Below are positions 18,734 to 27,908 of a DNA stretch of 64,000 nt, one piece after another. Position numbers and translations under genes: made by a program. Within the stretch, counting starts at the first letter, position 1, and the number at the start of each line of letters is the position of its first letter. The DNA is taken from NCBI RefSeq assembly GCF_900168045.1, contig NZ_FUYY01000004.1, positions 124,001 through 188,000 on the forward strand, written 5' to 3'. This stretch comes from Salegentibacter holothuriorum. GTDB lineage: Bacteria; Bacteroidota; Bacteroidia; Flavobacteriales; Flavobacteriaceae. Under the pieces are notes generated by a model, which saw nothing but the letters and a program-made list of their open reading frames with translations, was not told where the DNA came from and searched no databases.

Positions 18734-19390
18734 TTATTCTTCAATATTGGCTATAACACTTAGACCACCTTTTACTTTTTGATCTAGCTTAACCAAAATA
18801 GGCGTGTTTAGCGGTAGGAAAACGTCTACGCGGGATCCAAACTTTATAAATCCACTATCGCTACCCTGAATAACTTCTTCGTCAACTTCAGCATAGTTTA
18901 CAATTCTTTTTGCCATTGCTCCTGCGATCTGCCTGTATAAAACTTCACCGGCAACATTGTTCTCTACAACAACGGTGGTTCTTTCGTTTTCCTCGCTGGA
19001 TTTTGGATGCCAGGCCACTAAAAATTTACCGGGATGGTATTTACTGTATTTTACCTTACCACCAACGGGGTGCCTTGTTACATGCACATTTATTGGGGAC
19101 ATAAAAATTGAGACTTGAATCCGTCTATCTTTAAAATATTCTTTTTCCTCAACCTCCTCAATGACTACAACTTTACCATCTACCGGTGCTACCACATTGG
19201 CATCATTTAAAATAGTTGCTCTTTTAGGATTTCTAAAAAACTGTACAACGAGTAAAAATAATATGATAGAAACTACCAGGATAGCAAATTTTATCCAGTA
19301 AGTATTTATAAACGAATATGATACTGCATTTATTGCGATAAGCAGCATAACCGCTATCGCCATAATTTTATAACCTTCTTTATGAAACAT
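18734..19390 (-). CDS. psd: Phosphatidylserine decarboxylase proenzyme
   Basis: Makes phosphatidylethanolamine from phosphatidylserine. The 218-residue protein is the short type with two N-terminal membrane helices, VAPVDGKVVVIEE, NVHVTRHPVGG, and the self-cleavage site FGS in GFIKFGSRVDVFLP, where the serine becomes the pyruvoyl group. It overlaps the end of cdsA by 11 nt, so the CDP-diacylglycerol synthase and this enzyme are made together. Confidence 0.94.
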   Translation of the reverse strand: MFHKEGYKIMAIAVMLLIAINAVSYSFINTYWIKFAILVVSIILFLLVVQFFRNPKRATILNDANVVAPVDGKVVVIEEVEEKEYFKDRRIQVSIFMSPINVHVTRHPVGGKVKYSKYHPGKFLVAWHPKSSEENERTTVVVENNVAGEVLYRQIAGAMAKRIVNYAEVDEEVIQGSDSGFIKFGSRVDVFLPLNTPILVKLDQKVKGGLSVIANIEE

Positions 19391-20183
19391 AATCTAGAAT
19401 ATATAGATAAGCGTAGACAAACGGACTCGAAAAAATAATACTATCTAGTCTATCAAATAGTCCGCCGTGGCCAGGCATTAATGAGCCACTGTCTTTTACA
19501 CCGGCCTGTCGTTTGAATTTTGATTGAATAAGATCTCCCAAAGTACCAAATACACTAAGTATTATAGCTAACCCAAGCCAGATGGGAAAAGTGAGAAATT
19601 GTGTATAATAGAAAATAAAAAAGCTGGCTATTCCACTAAAAACTACTCCGCCTAGAAAACCTTCTACTGTTTTATTCGGGGAAATTCTTTCAAAGAGCTT
19701 CTTATTTCCAAAATTCTTACCTACAATATAAGCAAATGTATCGTTAGTCCAAATTAAGATAAAGATACCTACAACCAGCTTAGGAATAAAAACTCCTTCT
19801 ATAGTAGGGATAAGGGTTAGGAAAATAACAGAGGAGATGAGGTAAAAAATTATAATGATGTATTTTTTCTTCTCAAAAACAGGTATTTTTCTAACCACCA
19901 ACAAATCTTTAACCAGAAATAAATTCACAAAAATGGTTATAAAAAGTAAGAGTATAGTAGCGTCTTGATTGAATTTAAGGTAACTGAATAGGTAAAATAA
20001 TAAAGCCTGAACGCCATAAAGCGCGTAGCTTTTTAAATGTAGTAATTTCTGCATTTCTACCAGGCAAACAAGGCCAAGCAGATAGAACAAGCTTATAAAA
20101 ATAAATTCGGAAGAAAGTATGGAGGCCACCAATATGGATACATACAACAATCCTGAAATAGTTCTAATAATGGCTTCCCTCAT
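19380..20183 (-). CDS. cdsA: Phosphatidate cytidylyltransferase CdsA
   Basis: Makes CDP-diacylglycerol from phosphatidate and CTP. The 267-residue, strongly hydrophobic protein has about seven or eight membrane helices and the family signature near the C-terminus: SKFKRQAGVKDSGSLMPGHG followed by GLFDRLDS. It lies 3 nt downstream of the LUD-domain gene and overlaps psd. Confidence 0.96.
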   Translation of the reverse strand: MREAIIRTISGLLYVSILVASILSSEFIFISLFYLLGLVCLVEMQKLLHLKSYALYGVQALLFYLFSYLKFNQDATILLLFITIFVNLFLVKDLLVVRKIPVFEKKKYIIIIFYLISSVIFLTLIPTIEGVFIPKLVVGIFILIWTNDTFAYIVGKNFGNKKLFERISPNKTVEGFLGGVVFSGIASFFIFYYTQFLTFPIWLGLAIILSVFGTLGDLIQSKFKRQAGVKDSGSLMPGHGGLFDRLDSIIFSSPFVYAYLYILDYVS

Positions 20184-20186
20184 ATT

Positions 20187-20798
20187 TTATAAATCTTCCA
20201 GCAGGAGCAAATATAGGTTTTTTGTACTACTTCCATAGCTCATAAAGTCTCCCTCTTTTTGAGTTTCAAAATTTTTAATGGTAGTAATATTAGAAGGAAT
20301 TCGCTGTTTGTTTCTAAACTTAATGCCGCGAAGGCCTTCGCCAATGGTATCTATTAATTGGCTGGTTGAAGAAATAATGACGAAATTATCTGGTAAATCA
20401 TTGAGTTTGCATTCTTTAATCTGGTTAGATGAGATAAGAATAGAACCATCATTCGCTACCAAATATTCACAGGTGGATAGAAAGAATGCTGCTCCCCCAG
20501 ATCTATTGAAATTAAGGTTAAAACCTTTAAATTTATCCTGTAGATTAGCATCTAAACAGAAGCATTCCTTTTCATACCAGTCGTTCTCAAGTAAAATATT
20601 ATCAAAAGCTTCCTGCATTTCTTTATCGTTCTCACAATAAAGAAATTTACCACCGTTATTTTTAAAATTTAACATAAAGCGTTCGTCGGTAGGTAGCTTT
20701 ACCTCAGGCATGTATTTACCCCGTTCAGCTTTTTCAGGAGATTCCTGCTTCTTGTCTGATTTAGATTTAGGGTTAAGAAATCTTCTAAATAGACTCAT
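20187..20798 (-). CDS. LUD-domain (LutC-like) protein
   Basis: A 203-residue protein with a charged N-terminus of about 30 residues and then the LUD fold: FLSTCEYLVANDGSILISSNQI and FVIISSTSQLIDTIGEGLRGI are characteristic. The domain occurs in lactate-utilisation proteins, but this stand-alone form sits between ftsH and cdsA and has no lactate genes around it, so its role is open. 3 nt separate it from cdsA. Confidence 0.85.
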   Translation of the reverse strand: MSLFRRFLNPKSKSDKKQESPEKAERGKYMPEVKLPTDERFMLNFKNNGGKFLYCENDKEMQEAFDNILLENDWYEKECFCLDANLQDKFKGFNLNFNRSGGAAFFLSTCEYLVANDGSILISSNQIKECKLNDLPDNFVIISSTSQLIDTIGEGLRGIKFRNKQRIPSNITTIKNFETQKEGDFMSYGSSTKNLYLLLLEDL

Positions 20799-20896
20799 AG
20801 AGTATTGGGTGTGGTTCTCAACGTCATTTTAACCAAAGGTAAAAAATCTTAATTTAACACTATGGCAAATTAAGATTTTTTAAACCGTGGTTGTAA

Positions 20897-22963
20897 CTAT
20901 TTATTAACTGAATTATTTTCAGTTAATGTATCTTTTTCGCTATCGTTTCCCGGTGCAGGATTCTGCTCTTCGGTTTCGGTAGCTTTATCTTCAATTTTAG
21001 GAGTATCTTTCTTACCTAGAACTTCGGTTTTAGCCTTTTCTTTATCGTAGGGTCTTTTTCCAAAAATTTGTTCCAGGTCATCTTTAAAGATTACCTCTTT
21101 GTCTAGAAGGATATCAGCTAATTGTCCCAACTTATCTTTATGCTCGGTAAGTAAGTCTATAGCACGTTGATATTGTGTTTCAATTAGGTTAGAGATCTCT
21201 TTATCAATAAGTTCAGAGGTGCTTTCACTATATGGCTTGGTGAAATTATATTCCCCCTGTCCAGATGAATCATAATAGGTAAGATTTCCAATCTTATCAT
21301 TTAGTCCGTAGATGGTAACCATGGCTTTTGCCTGTTTGGTTACTTTTTCTAAATCACTTAATGCACCGGTTGAAATTTTGTTGAAAACAACTTTCTCAGC
21401 AGCTCTTCCTCCAAGGGCGGCGCACATTTCATCAAGCATTTGTTCTGGCCTTACAATAAGGCGTTCTTCGGGTAAATACCATGCGGCACCAAGCGATTGT
21501 CCACGCGGTACAATGGTAACCTTTACCAGCGGAGCAGCGTGTTCTAACATCCAGCTTACAGTAGCATGGCCGGCTTCGTGAAAAGCAATAGCCTTCTTCT
21601 CGTCTGGAGTAATTATTTTGTTCTTTTTCTCAAGCCCACCTACAATACGGTCTACGGCATCAAGGAAATCTTGTTTTCCAACAGCTTTATTGCCTTTACG
21701 AGCGGCAATTAAGGCAGCCTCGTTACAAACATTAGCGATGTCAGCACCGGAGAATCCAGGAGTTTGCTTTGCTAAAAATTCAGTATCAAGTTCTTCTGCT
21801 ACTTTTTTAAGTGGCTTTAAATGAACTTCAAAAATTTCTTTTCTTTCATTTAAATCTGGAAGATCAACATAAATTTGTCGGTCAAATCTTCCGGCACGCA
21901 TTAAAGCTTTATCTAAAACATCGGCACGGTTGGTAGCGGCTACTACAATTACATTGGTGTTGGTGCCAAAACCATCCATTTCAGTTAATAACTGGTTTAA
22001 AGTATTTTCACGCTCATCGTTTGAGCCAGAAAAATTACTTTTTCCACGTGCACGTCCAATAGCATCTATCTCATCAATAAAAATTATTGAAGGTGATTTT
22101 TCTTTAGCTTGTTTAAATAGGTCACGTACCCTTGAAGCACCAACTCCTACAAACATTTCAACAAAGTCTGATCCTGAAAGTGAAAAGAAAGGTACTTTAG
22201 CTTCTCCAGCTACAGCTTTTGCTAATAGGGTTTTACCGGTTCCGGGAGGTCCTACAAGAAGAGCTCCTTTTGGAATTTTACCACCAAGAGAAGTGTATTT
22301 TTCTGGATGTTTCAGGAAATCTACAATTTCCTGAACTTCCTCTTTTGCACCTTCTAATCCAGCTACATCTTTAAAAGAAGTTTTTACATCTGTATTTTGA
22401 TCAAATAATTTTGCTTTAGATTTTCCAATATTAAAAATTTGACCTCCTGCACCACCACCGGCACCAGAGCTCATTTTTTTCATAATAAAAATCCAAACGC
22501 CTATAATTAAGATAAAAGGTAATAGTGCCCAGAAAACTTCACCCCAAACATTGCTCTGTGTATCGTAAACAACGGTAGTGTCAAGATTGTTCTCTGTTTT
22601 TATTTCCTTAATGTCGTCTTCAAGGTTTTGCAGGTCACCAAACTCAAAACTATACGCAGGAGTTTCGCCTCCTGTATTGAATAGCTCTGGATCGTTTGCG
22701 CTTTTATGAATTTCTTTTTGTGCAGCATCTTCAGTAAGGTAAACTTTTGCTTGCTTACGGTTTACAATTTCAACTTTCTTTACATCGCCGTCCCTAAGAA
22801 AATTAAGGAATTCTGCTGGGTTGGTTTTAGCAGGTTCGCTAAAACCGCCACCGCTAAAAAAGTTAAGTCCTAAAAAGAAAATTATTATAGCGGCATAGAT
22901 CCAATAAGCACTAATTTTAGGCTTCTTAGGATCTGTGTTTTTTTTGGGTTGCTGTTTCGCCAT
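20897..22963 (-). CDS. ftsH: ATP-dependent zinc metalloprotease FtsH
   Basis: A membrane-anchored AAA+ protease that degrades misfolded and short-lived membrane and cytosolic proteins. In its 688 residues: membrane helix about 20-36, a periplasmic domain, second helix about 144-161, a Gly-rich linker, Walker A GPPGTGKT (238-245), Walker [10 protein letters not shown] (near 294-301), the second region of homology [20 protein letters not shown], and the zinc site HEAGH (462-466). The C-terminal tail from about 640 is acidic and low-complexity. It follows rsfS by 24 nt and is probably in its transcript. Confidence 0.97.
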   Translation of the reverse strand: MAKQQPKKNTDPKKPKISAYWIYAAIIIFFLGLNFFSGGGFSEPAKTNPAEFLNFLRDGDVKKVEIVNRKQAKVYLTEDAAQKEIHKSANDPELFNTGGETPAYSFEFGDLQNLEDDIKEIKTENNLDTTVVYDTQSNVWGEVFWALLPFILIIGVWIFIMKKMSSGAGGGAGGQIFNIGKSKAKLFDQNTDVKTSFKDVAGLEGAKEEVQEIVDFLKHPEKYTSLGGKIPKGALLVGPPGTGKTLLAKAVAGEAKVPFFSLSGSDFVEMFVGVGASRVRDLFKQAKEKSPSIIFIDEIDAIGRARGKSNFSGSNDERENTLNQLLTEMDGFGTNTNVIVVAATNRADVLDKALMRAGRFDRQIYVDLPDLNERKEIFEVHLKPLKKVAEELDTEFLAKQTPGFSGADIANVCNEAALIAARKGNKAVGKQDFLDAVDRIVGGLEKKNKIITPDEKKAIAFHEAGHATVSWMLEHAAPLVKVTIVPRGQSLGAAWYLPEERLIVRPEQMLDEMCAALGGRAAEKVVFNKISTGALSDLEKVTKQAKAMVTIYGLNDKIGNLTYYDSSGQGEYNFTKPYSESTSELIDKEISNLIETQYQRAIDLLTEHKDKLGQLADILLDKEVIFKDDLEQIFGKRPYDKEKAKTEVLGKKDTPKIEDKATETEEQNPAPGNDSEKDTLTENNSVNK

Positions 22964-22987
22964 TCTTGGTAATTCTAAATTAGATAA

Positions 22988-23359
22988 TTAATAATTGGTT
23001 TCTATGGAGGTGATTTTTGCATCACCCCAAAGGCTTTCAATATCGTAAAACTCTCTTATATGTTTTTGGAAAACGTGTACAACCACATTTACATAATCTA
23101 ATAGTACCCATTCTGCATTTTCTCCACCTTCTATATGCCAGGGTTTGTCTTTAAGAGCTTTACTTACAGTTTTTTGAATGGAATTCACTATGGCGTTTAC
23201 CTGTGTGTTGGAAGTACCGTTGCAAATAATAAAATAATCACAAACGGTGTTTTCTATTTGTCTAAGGTCCAGAATATCAATATCGTTACCTTTTACTTCT
23301 TCAATTCCTTTAATTATATGCGCAATAAGTTGATCGTTGTTCGGTGCTTTATTTGCCAT
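22988..23359 (-). CDS. rsfS: Ribosomal silencing factor RsfS
   Basis: Binds ribosomal protein uL14 and blocks subunit joining when nutrients are scarce. The 123-residue protein shows the family core: DILDLRQIENTVCDYFIICNGTSNTQVNAI, PWHIEGGENAEWVLLDYVNVVVHVF and YDIESLWGDA. It leads the rsfS-ftsH transcript and is divergent from birA. A TAACTTTG box lies 18 nt upstream of the start. Confidence 0.96.
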   Translation of the reverse strand: MANKAPNNDQLIAHIIKGIEEVKGNDIDILDLRQIENTVCDYFIICNGTSNTQVNAIVNSIQKTVSKALKDKPWHIEGGENAEWVLLDYVNVVVHVFQKHIREFYDIESLWGDAKITSIETNY

Positions 23360-23377
23360 TAAAATTAATTATTTTCG

Positions 23378-23385
23378 CAAAGTTA
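23378..23385 (-). promoter_or_regulatory. Candidate -7 box of rsfS-ftsH
   Basis: TAACTTTG on the minus strand matches TAnnTTTG and sits 18 nt before the rsfS ATG in the 95-nt gap shared with birA. No exact TTTG at -33. Confidence 0.5.
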
Positions 23386-23454
23386 TTACTTTTTAGCTGT
23401 TAATAGGCGTTGTTTACATAACATTTAACGCCTGTTTTATTTCTAATTCTTACT

Positions 23455-24186
23455 ATGCGTACAATCAAAGTTAATGCCACCAATTCTACTAACGAGTTTG
23501 CCCGGGAACTTTACCGCGGAAATACTTCATTTGAGCCTGTATGTGTGGTAGCTCATGAGCAAACCAAAGGTAGGGGGCAGAGAGGTTCTGGTTGGGAATC
23601 AAAGGCAGATGAAAACCTAACTTTTAGTGTACTATATCCTAAAATAAAGGTTCAGGTTAATCACCAGTTTTTGATGAGTGCGACGGTTTCTTTGGCAATT
23701 CTTGAAGTACTTAAGAAGTTTAATATTCCTGCCTTAAAAGTAAAATGGCCTAACGACATAATGTCAGCACGCTATAAAATAAGCGGAATTCTTATAGAAA
23801 ATATTCTAAAAAATAATGAAATTGCCGCTTCGGTCATCGGGGTAGGGCTTAATGTAAACCAGACCAACTTTCCCGGTTTGCCGCAAGCTTCTTCACTTAA
23901 ACTCGCTACCGGAATTAATTTTAACCTGGATGAATTGCTGAAAAGAATTACCGATGAATTTGAAGAAAAGCTAACAGAAATTACTGCTAAGGCTGAAACG
24001 TCAATTTTGGAAGAATATGCAAAGAATCTATTTAGAAAAGATAAAGTGTCTACTTTTCAGCTTCCCGATGCTAGCTTTCTTACCGGAATAATTCGTGGGG
24101 TAACCACTTCAGGAAGGTTGAATATAGAAATTGAAGATTCAATCTTTAAAACTTTCGATCTAAAAGAGATCAAATTGATGTATTGA
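23455..24186 (+). CDS. birA: Biotin-[acetyl-CoA-carboxylase] ligase BirA
   Basis: Attaches biotin to carboxylase subunits; the pyruvate carboxylase at 49778-53227 would be a substrate. 243 residues with no N-terminal helix-turn-helix, so it is a ligase only and not a repressor. Motifs: the GRGQRGSGWESKADENLTFS biotinoyl-AMP site, VKWPNDIM and GILIEN. Divergent from rsfS. Confidence 0.95.
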   Translation: MRTIKVNATNSTNEFARELYRGNTSFEPVCVVAHEQTKGRGQRGSGWESKADENLTFSVLYPKIKVQVNHQFLMSATVSLAILEVLKKFNIPALKVKWPNDIMSARYKISGILIENILKNNEIAASVIGVGLNVNQTNFPGLPQASSLKLATGINFNLDELLKRITDEFEEKLTEITAKAETSILEEYAKNLFRKDKVSTFQLPDASFLTGIIRGVTTSGRLNIEIEDSIFKTFDLKEIKLMY

Positions 24187-24189
24187 TAA

Positions 24190-24225
24190 TTTGCGTCAAC
24201 CTGAACTTGTTTCAGGTTCTAGCTT
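24190..24225. repeat. GTCA-type palindrome
   Basis: CGTCAACCTGAACTTGTTTC, then AGGTTCTA: the stem ACCTGAA / TTCAGGT is framed by GTCA and TCTA. One of the dispersed hairpins of this window, located between the convergent birA and SRPBCC genes. Confidence 0.75.
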
Positions 24226-24303
24226 GATCTTAATTCATATCCAGCCAGAACCGGAAATTTGAGCAAGGTCTATTTAAAATATTAGCCTAACGACCTTTTA
24301 AAA

Positions 24304-24696
24304 TTATAACGTGCCAATATTTTCGGCTAGCGTATTTATGAATTTGCTTAATGGTTTTTTAACCATCATCGCCATCATCGCGTTAAATTCTCCATTAAAT
24401 TCCATGTGCACTTCACTTTGATTTTCATTTAAAGCAGCGATATGGGCTTTTAGTGTGAAATCAAGTTTATCTGAAGTAGAACCCAATACAACCAGTTCTG
24501 GTTCTATGGTTTCCCGAATTTGAAGTTTTATAACCGGCATTCCTTTAAGGCCAAAAACAAAGGTTTTTTCGTCTCTAACTTCAAATTTCTCTTTGCTCTC
24601 CGGCATTAATTGTTCGTAATTTTCAGCATTCGTCAAAAAATCGAACATTTCCTGCTGACTTTTATCAGCGGTTACTTTTGGGCTTTCAATATTCAT
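24304..24696 (-). CDS. SRPBCC (START-like) family protein
   Basis: A 130-residue small-ligand-binding fold protein: N-terminal strand with SQQEMFDFLTNAENYEQLMPE, central strands, and a long C-terminal helix (MMAMMVKKPLSKFINTLAENI) that normally closes the hydrophobic pocket. Ligand unknown. 3 nt downstream of pyrE, hence co-transcribed. Confidence 0.88.
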   Translation of the reverse strand: MNIESPKVTADKSQQEMFDFLTNAENYEQLMPESKEKFEVRDEKTFVFGLKGMPVIKLQIRETIEPELVVLGSTSDKLDFTLKAHIAALNENQSEVHMEFNGEFNAMMAMMVKKPLSKFINTLAENIGTL

Positions 24697-24699
24697 TAT

Positions 24700-25341
24700 T
24701 TATTTTTTCCAGTTTGCTGGATCCTGTCGCCATTCTCTTAAAATTCCGGCTTCAGCAGCATTTATATAATTGGTTCTTTGTGCAGTTTCCAAAAGGAAAT
24801 CATAATCGCTAAGTGTGTGGAGCTCAATTCCTGCTTTTTCAAAGTTTTCATCGGCAGTCTTGAAGCCGTAGGTGAAAATAGCAAGCATTCCTTTTACGTT
24901 AGCTTTGGCTTCTTTTAACGCTTTTACCGCATTAAGGCTACTGTTTCCTGTGCTAATTAAATCTTCAATTACCACTACGGTTTGGCCGTCTGTTAAGTTT
25001 CCTTCTATTTGATTTTTTCGCCCGTGGCTTTTGGCCTCCGGTCTCACGTAAATAAATGGAAGGCTCAACATTTCGGCTACCAGCATCCCAATTCCAATAG
25101 CACCCGTGGCTACGGCTGCTATAACATCAGGTTTCCCATAAAGTTCTTCAACTTGTTTTGCAAATTGTTCCCTTATATGGTTTCTAATTGGTGGATAAGA
25201 TAGTACTATTCGGTTATCGCAATAGATTGGCGATTTCCAACCACTGGCCCAGGTAAAAGGTTCTTGTGCATCTAATTTTATTGCTTTAATTTGCAATAAC
25301 AGTTCAGCGGTTGTTCTGGCTGTTTCTTTATTTAAAATCAT
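24700..25341 (-). CDS. pyrE: Orotate phosphoribosyltransferase PyrE
   Basis: Joins orotate and PRPP to make OMP in pyrimidine synthesis. 213 residues; the PRPP loop is VVVIEDLISTGNSSL, and RPEAKSHGRKNQIEG is the catalytic flexible loop. The start is only 7 nt from the divergent NUDIX gene. A TACATTTG box at 25346-25353 on the minus strand ends 4 nt before the ATG, so if it is the promoter the transcript is nearly leaderless. Confidence 0.96.
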   Translation of the reverse strand: MILNKETARTTAELLLQIKAIKLDAQEPFTWASGWKSPIYCDNRIVLSYPPIRNHIREQFAKQVEELYGKPDVIAAVATGAIGIGMLVAEMLSLPFIYVRPEAKSHGRKNQIEGNLTDGQTVVVIEDLISTGNSSLNAVKALKEAKANVKGMLAIFTYGFKTADENFEKAGIELHTLSDYDFLLETAQRTNYINAAEAGILREWRQDPANWKK

Positions 25342-25345
25342 ACTG

Positions 25346-25353
25346 CAAATGTA
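25346..25353 (-). promoter_or_regulatory. Candidate -7 box of pyrE
   Basis: TACATTTG on the minus strand matches TAnnTTTG. It overlaps the first codons of the divergent NUDIX gene. No TTTG at the expected -33 spacing. Confidence 0.4.
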
Positions 25354-25972
25354 TAAAGTTTTTGTAAATGATGTTCCCTTAATTTTATCTACTAAGAAAG
25401 ATTTTGGTGAAAATTATGTCTCGTTACCTATTAAGAAGGTTAGAATTAAGCGAATAATTAAAAAGATTAGTAAAGGGGAGTTGCTTTATGTAAACCTCTA
25501 TCATGAAAAAGAAGAAAAACTTCTGAAGCATCTTTTTAAGAAACTACGCGTGGTGACTGCAGCCGGTGGAATGGTTTTAAATGATGAAGATGAAATTTTA
25601 TTTATTTATCGAAAAAAACGATGGGATCTTCCTAAAGGTAAAACCGAAAAGAATGAAACTATTGAAGCTTCGGCAATAAGAGAAGTGGAGGAGGAAACCG
25701 GTGTTGAAGGGTTGAAAGTGACAAAATTCTTACAGAAAACCTATCATATTTTTAAACGAAAGGGGCGTTACCGCCTTAAAGTTACCCACTGGTATGAGAT
25801 GCGCACTTCTTACAATGGCGAACTGCGTCCGGAGACCAAAGAGGGTATTGAAAAAGCTAAATGGAAAAATTTGAAGAAAAGCCAAAAAGCACTTCAAAAA
25901 TCCTATGCGAATATTAAACTTCTTTTTCCAGAAAAATTTTTAACGGGGCATTCTAAAGATAGGGTAGCGTAA
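25349..25972 (+). CDS. NUDIX hydrolase
   Basis: A 207-residue protein. An N-terminal domain of about 65 residues precedes a Nudix fold with the full box at residues 97-119 (GKTEKNETIEA, then REVEEETGV), which binds the metal and cleaves a nucleoside diphosphate linked to another moiety. Substrate unknown; WDLPKGK before the box is typical of the Nudix families that also contain diadenosine-polyphosphate hydrolases. Its 3' end overlaps the convergent M14 peptidase gene by 33 nt. Divergent from pyrE with 7 nt between starts. Confidence 0.93.
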   Translation: MYKVFVNDVPLILSTKKDFGENYVSLPIKKVRIKRIIKKISKGELLYVNLYHEKEEKLLKHLFKKLRVVTAAGGMVLNDEDEILFIYRKKRWDLPKGKTEKNETIEASAIREVEEETGVEGLKVTKFLQKTYHIFKRKGRYRLKVTHWYEMRTSYNGELRPETKEGIEKAKWKNLKKSQKALQKSYANIKLLFPEKFLTGHSKDRVA

Positions 25973-27691
25973 ATGAGCCTCTTCGTAGTATTTAGATTGC
26001 TTATGCAGCCAATCTAATTGGTTGTACCAACTATTAGAGAACTCAGCATCACTATTTTTCTTTGTTTCAAAATCTTCTTTTAGTTTTGGATTTTCGTCAA
26101 GCATTGTTTTAGCCACATCCTCGAATACATACGGGGAAAAGCCTTCTTTTTGTTGAAGAACGGTGTCAAAGAAATTCCAGTTGAAGAAAGAATCTGAAGC
26201 TTCAGGCTCTAATGTTTCAATTAAATAGCGCGCCCCATCCTGAAACGTTTTTACCACAAAATCTCCTTTCCTAAACTTAACCGAATCCATTGTTTTTGAA
26301 ACTTTGGTTTCGCTATGCATATAATGACCTTCATAGGCATTACCCCGGGTTTTAAAATCTTCTATTTTATAAGTTTCAACATATAAAGTTGTATCGCGAG
26401 CTAATGGCTCTAGGTTTATATTATTCAGTTTTAAAAGATCGGTGATTTGCCACCAGCCCTGTGGAATAATATAGGCCCTGGGGATTTCAATTGTATCTTG
26501 CGCAATAAAATTATTGTAATAATCTATTTCTTTGGTGAAAGGCTTTTGGGTATCATACTTTAAACGATTACCACCGGTAATATCACTCGCAATTATTTCA
26601 CCTTCATAACCTTTAAAATCTCTTTTGGTTGGATTGTCATAATCTGGTTTAAAATTGATAGGGTACCAGCGATCTGTCAGGTATTTTCTTGAAGCCCGTT
26701 TACGTATATCCTTCATTCGTTCCCTATTTGTTTCGGCAATATCTACCATACTGCGCATAAGCTCATAGGTGCCTTTTACACGTTTTGGATAAGGCTTCAG
26801 CATATGAGTTTCAATCATCATTCCAATAGTGTTCCAAAGGCTGGTGTACCCGGTAGAATACCTGGGTAGGTCGTTAAATTGGGTGAAGCCATCATCAGGA
26901 ACTTTATTAAAAACATTGACATAAGGTGTGACATCCCAATCTTTTTTCATCAGTGAATCTTCTAACTGAGGCACAATTTGCTCATTTACGTAAGTGCCCA
27001 GTTCACCACCCAGTTTATTATGCTGAGTGAAAAGATGGGTGAGTGTATATTGATAATTGGCCCCATTACTCACATGGTTATCAATAAAAATATCTGGTTT
27101 AACGTGATGAAAAATTTTGTAAAAACTTTGTGTATTTCGGGTGTCAGCTTTTATAAAATCCCGATTTAAGTCATAATTTCTGGCGTTTCCTCTAAAACCA
27201 TATTCTGCAGGTCCGTTTTGATTTGTACGGCTGTTAGAATTTCGGTTTAAAGCACCGCCAACATTATAAATGGGAATGGTGGCTAAAACTGTATTTTTTG
27301 GAGCCTTAATAGAATCTCCTGCCAGGTCTCTAAAAAGCATCATGGTAGCATCAATACCATCACTTTCCCCCGGGTGAATACCGTTATTTATAAGAATTAT
27401 ACTGTTTTTATCTCTTATTTTTTCAAAATCAAAATCTTCAGAAGGGCTATAGATCGCGAGATGAAGTGGTTCTCCGCTATCGGTTTTTCCAAATTCTTCC
27501 AGGCTTATTTTACTTGAACTTTCAGCCAATTGACTGTAAAAATCTATGACTTCGGCATAAGTTCCCGTTTCTTTTCCGTCACTTTTCTCAAAACGAGTTT
27601 CCAAATCATAGTCGGTCACCAGTTGGTATTTTTCTAAATCGCAGGAAATCAGCGAAATTAGGCCTAAAATTGGCACAAGGTATTTTTTCAT
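25940..27691 (-). CDS. M14-family zinc carboxypeptidase-like lipoprotein
   Basis: 583 residues with a lipoprotein signal (Cys17 in LISLISC). The metallocarboxypeptidase domain shows HPGESDG (His106, Glu109) and IDNHVSNG (His206) as zinc ligands, with RNYDLNRDF between them. A C-terminal region of about 200 residues of unknown fold follows. It is probably exposed at the outer membrane and trims peptides. No partner transporter is adjacent except the divergent TonB receptor. The C-terminal codons overlap the convergent NUDIX gene. Confidence 0.9.
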   Translation of the reverse strand: MKKYLVPILGLISLISCDLEKYQLVTDYDLETRFEKSDGKETGTYAEVIDFYSQLAESSSKISLEEFGKTDSGEPLHLAIYSPSEDFDFEKIRDKNSIILINNGIHPGESDGIDATMMLFRDLAGDSIKAPKNTVLATIPIYNVGGALNRNSNSRTNQNGPAEYGFRGNARNYDLNRDFIKADTRNTQSFYKIFHHVKPDIFIDNHVSNGANYQYTLTHLFTQHNKLGGELGTYVNEQIVPQLEDSLMKKDWDVTPYVNVFNKVPDDGFTQFNDLPRYSTGYTSLWNTIGMMIETHMLKPYPKRVKGTYELMRSMVDIAETNRERMKDIRKRASRKYLTDRWYPINFKPDYDNPTKRDFKGYEGEIIASDITGGNRLKYDTQKPFTKEIDYYNNFIAQDTIEIPRAYIIPQGWWQITDLLKLNNINLEPLARDTTLYVETYKIEDFKTRGNAYEGHYMHSETKVSKTMDSVKFRKGDFVVKTFQDGARYLIETLEPEASDSFFNWNFFDTVLQQKEGFSPYVFEDVAKTMLDENPKLKEDFETKKNSDAEFSNSWYNQLDWLHKQSKYYEEAHLRYPIFRMPR

Positions 27692-27908
27692 AGTATCCTA
27701 AGCAATTGAAGCTGCAAAATTAACCAAAACCCGACTAGCTACCAAACAACCTAAGCTAAATAGCACTTGTTAAAGTAAACCTAATCTGCTTTAAAAACTT
27801 TTTAGCTGAAATATTTAAAAGTAATTTTATTTTTTAAAGACAGAAAAGAACTATTGTTGTCTAAGCTTTTGATTAATAGACTGTTTCAGTTAAATAAATT
27901 TTAGAATA

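Noticed and set aside
20897-22963. Possible insertion or fusion in FtsH because of its Gly-rich linker and acidic tail
   Set aside because: Both are normal features of Bacteroidota FtsH proteins.
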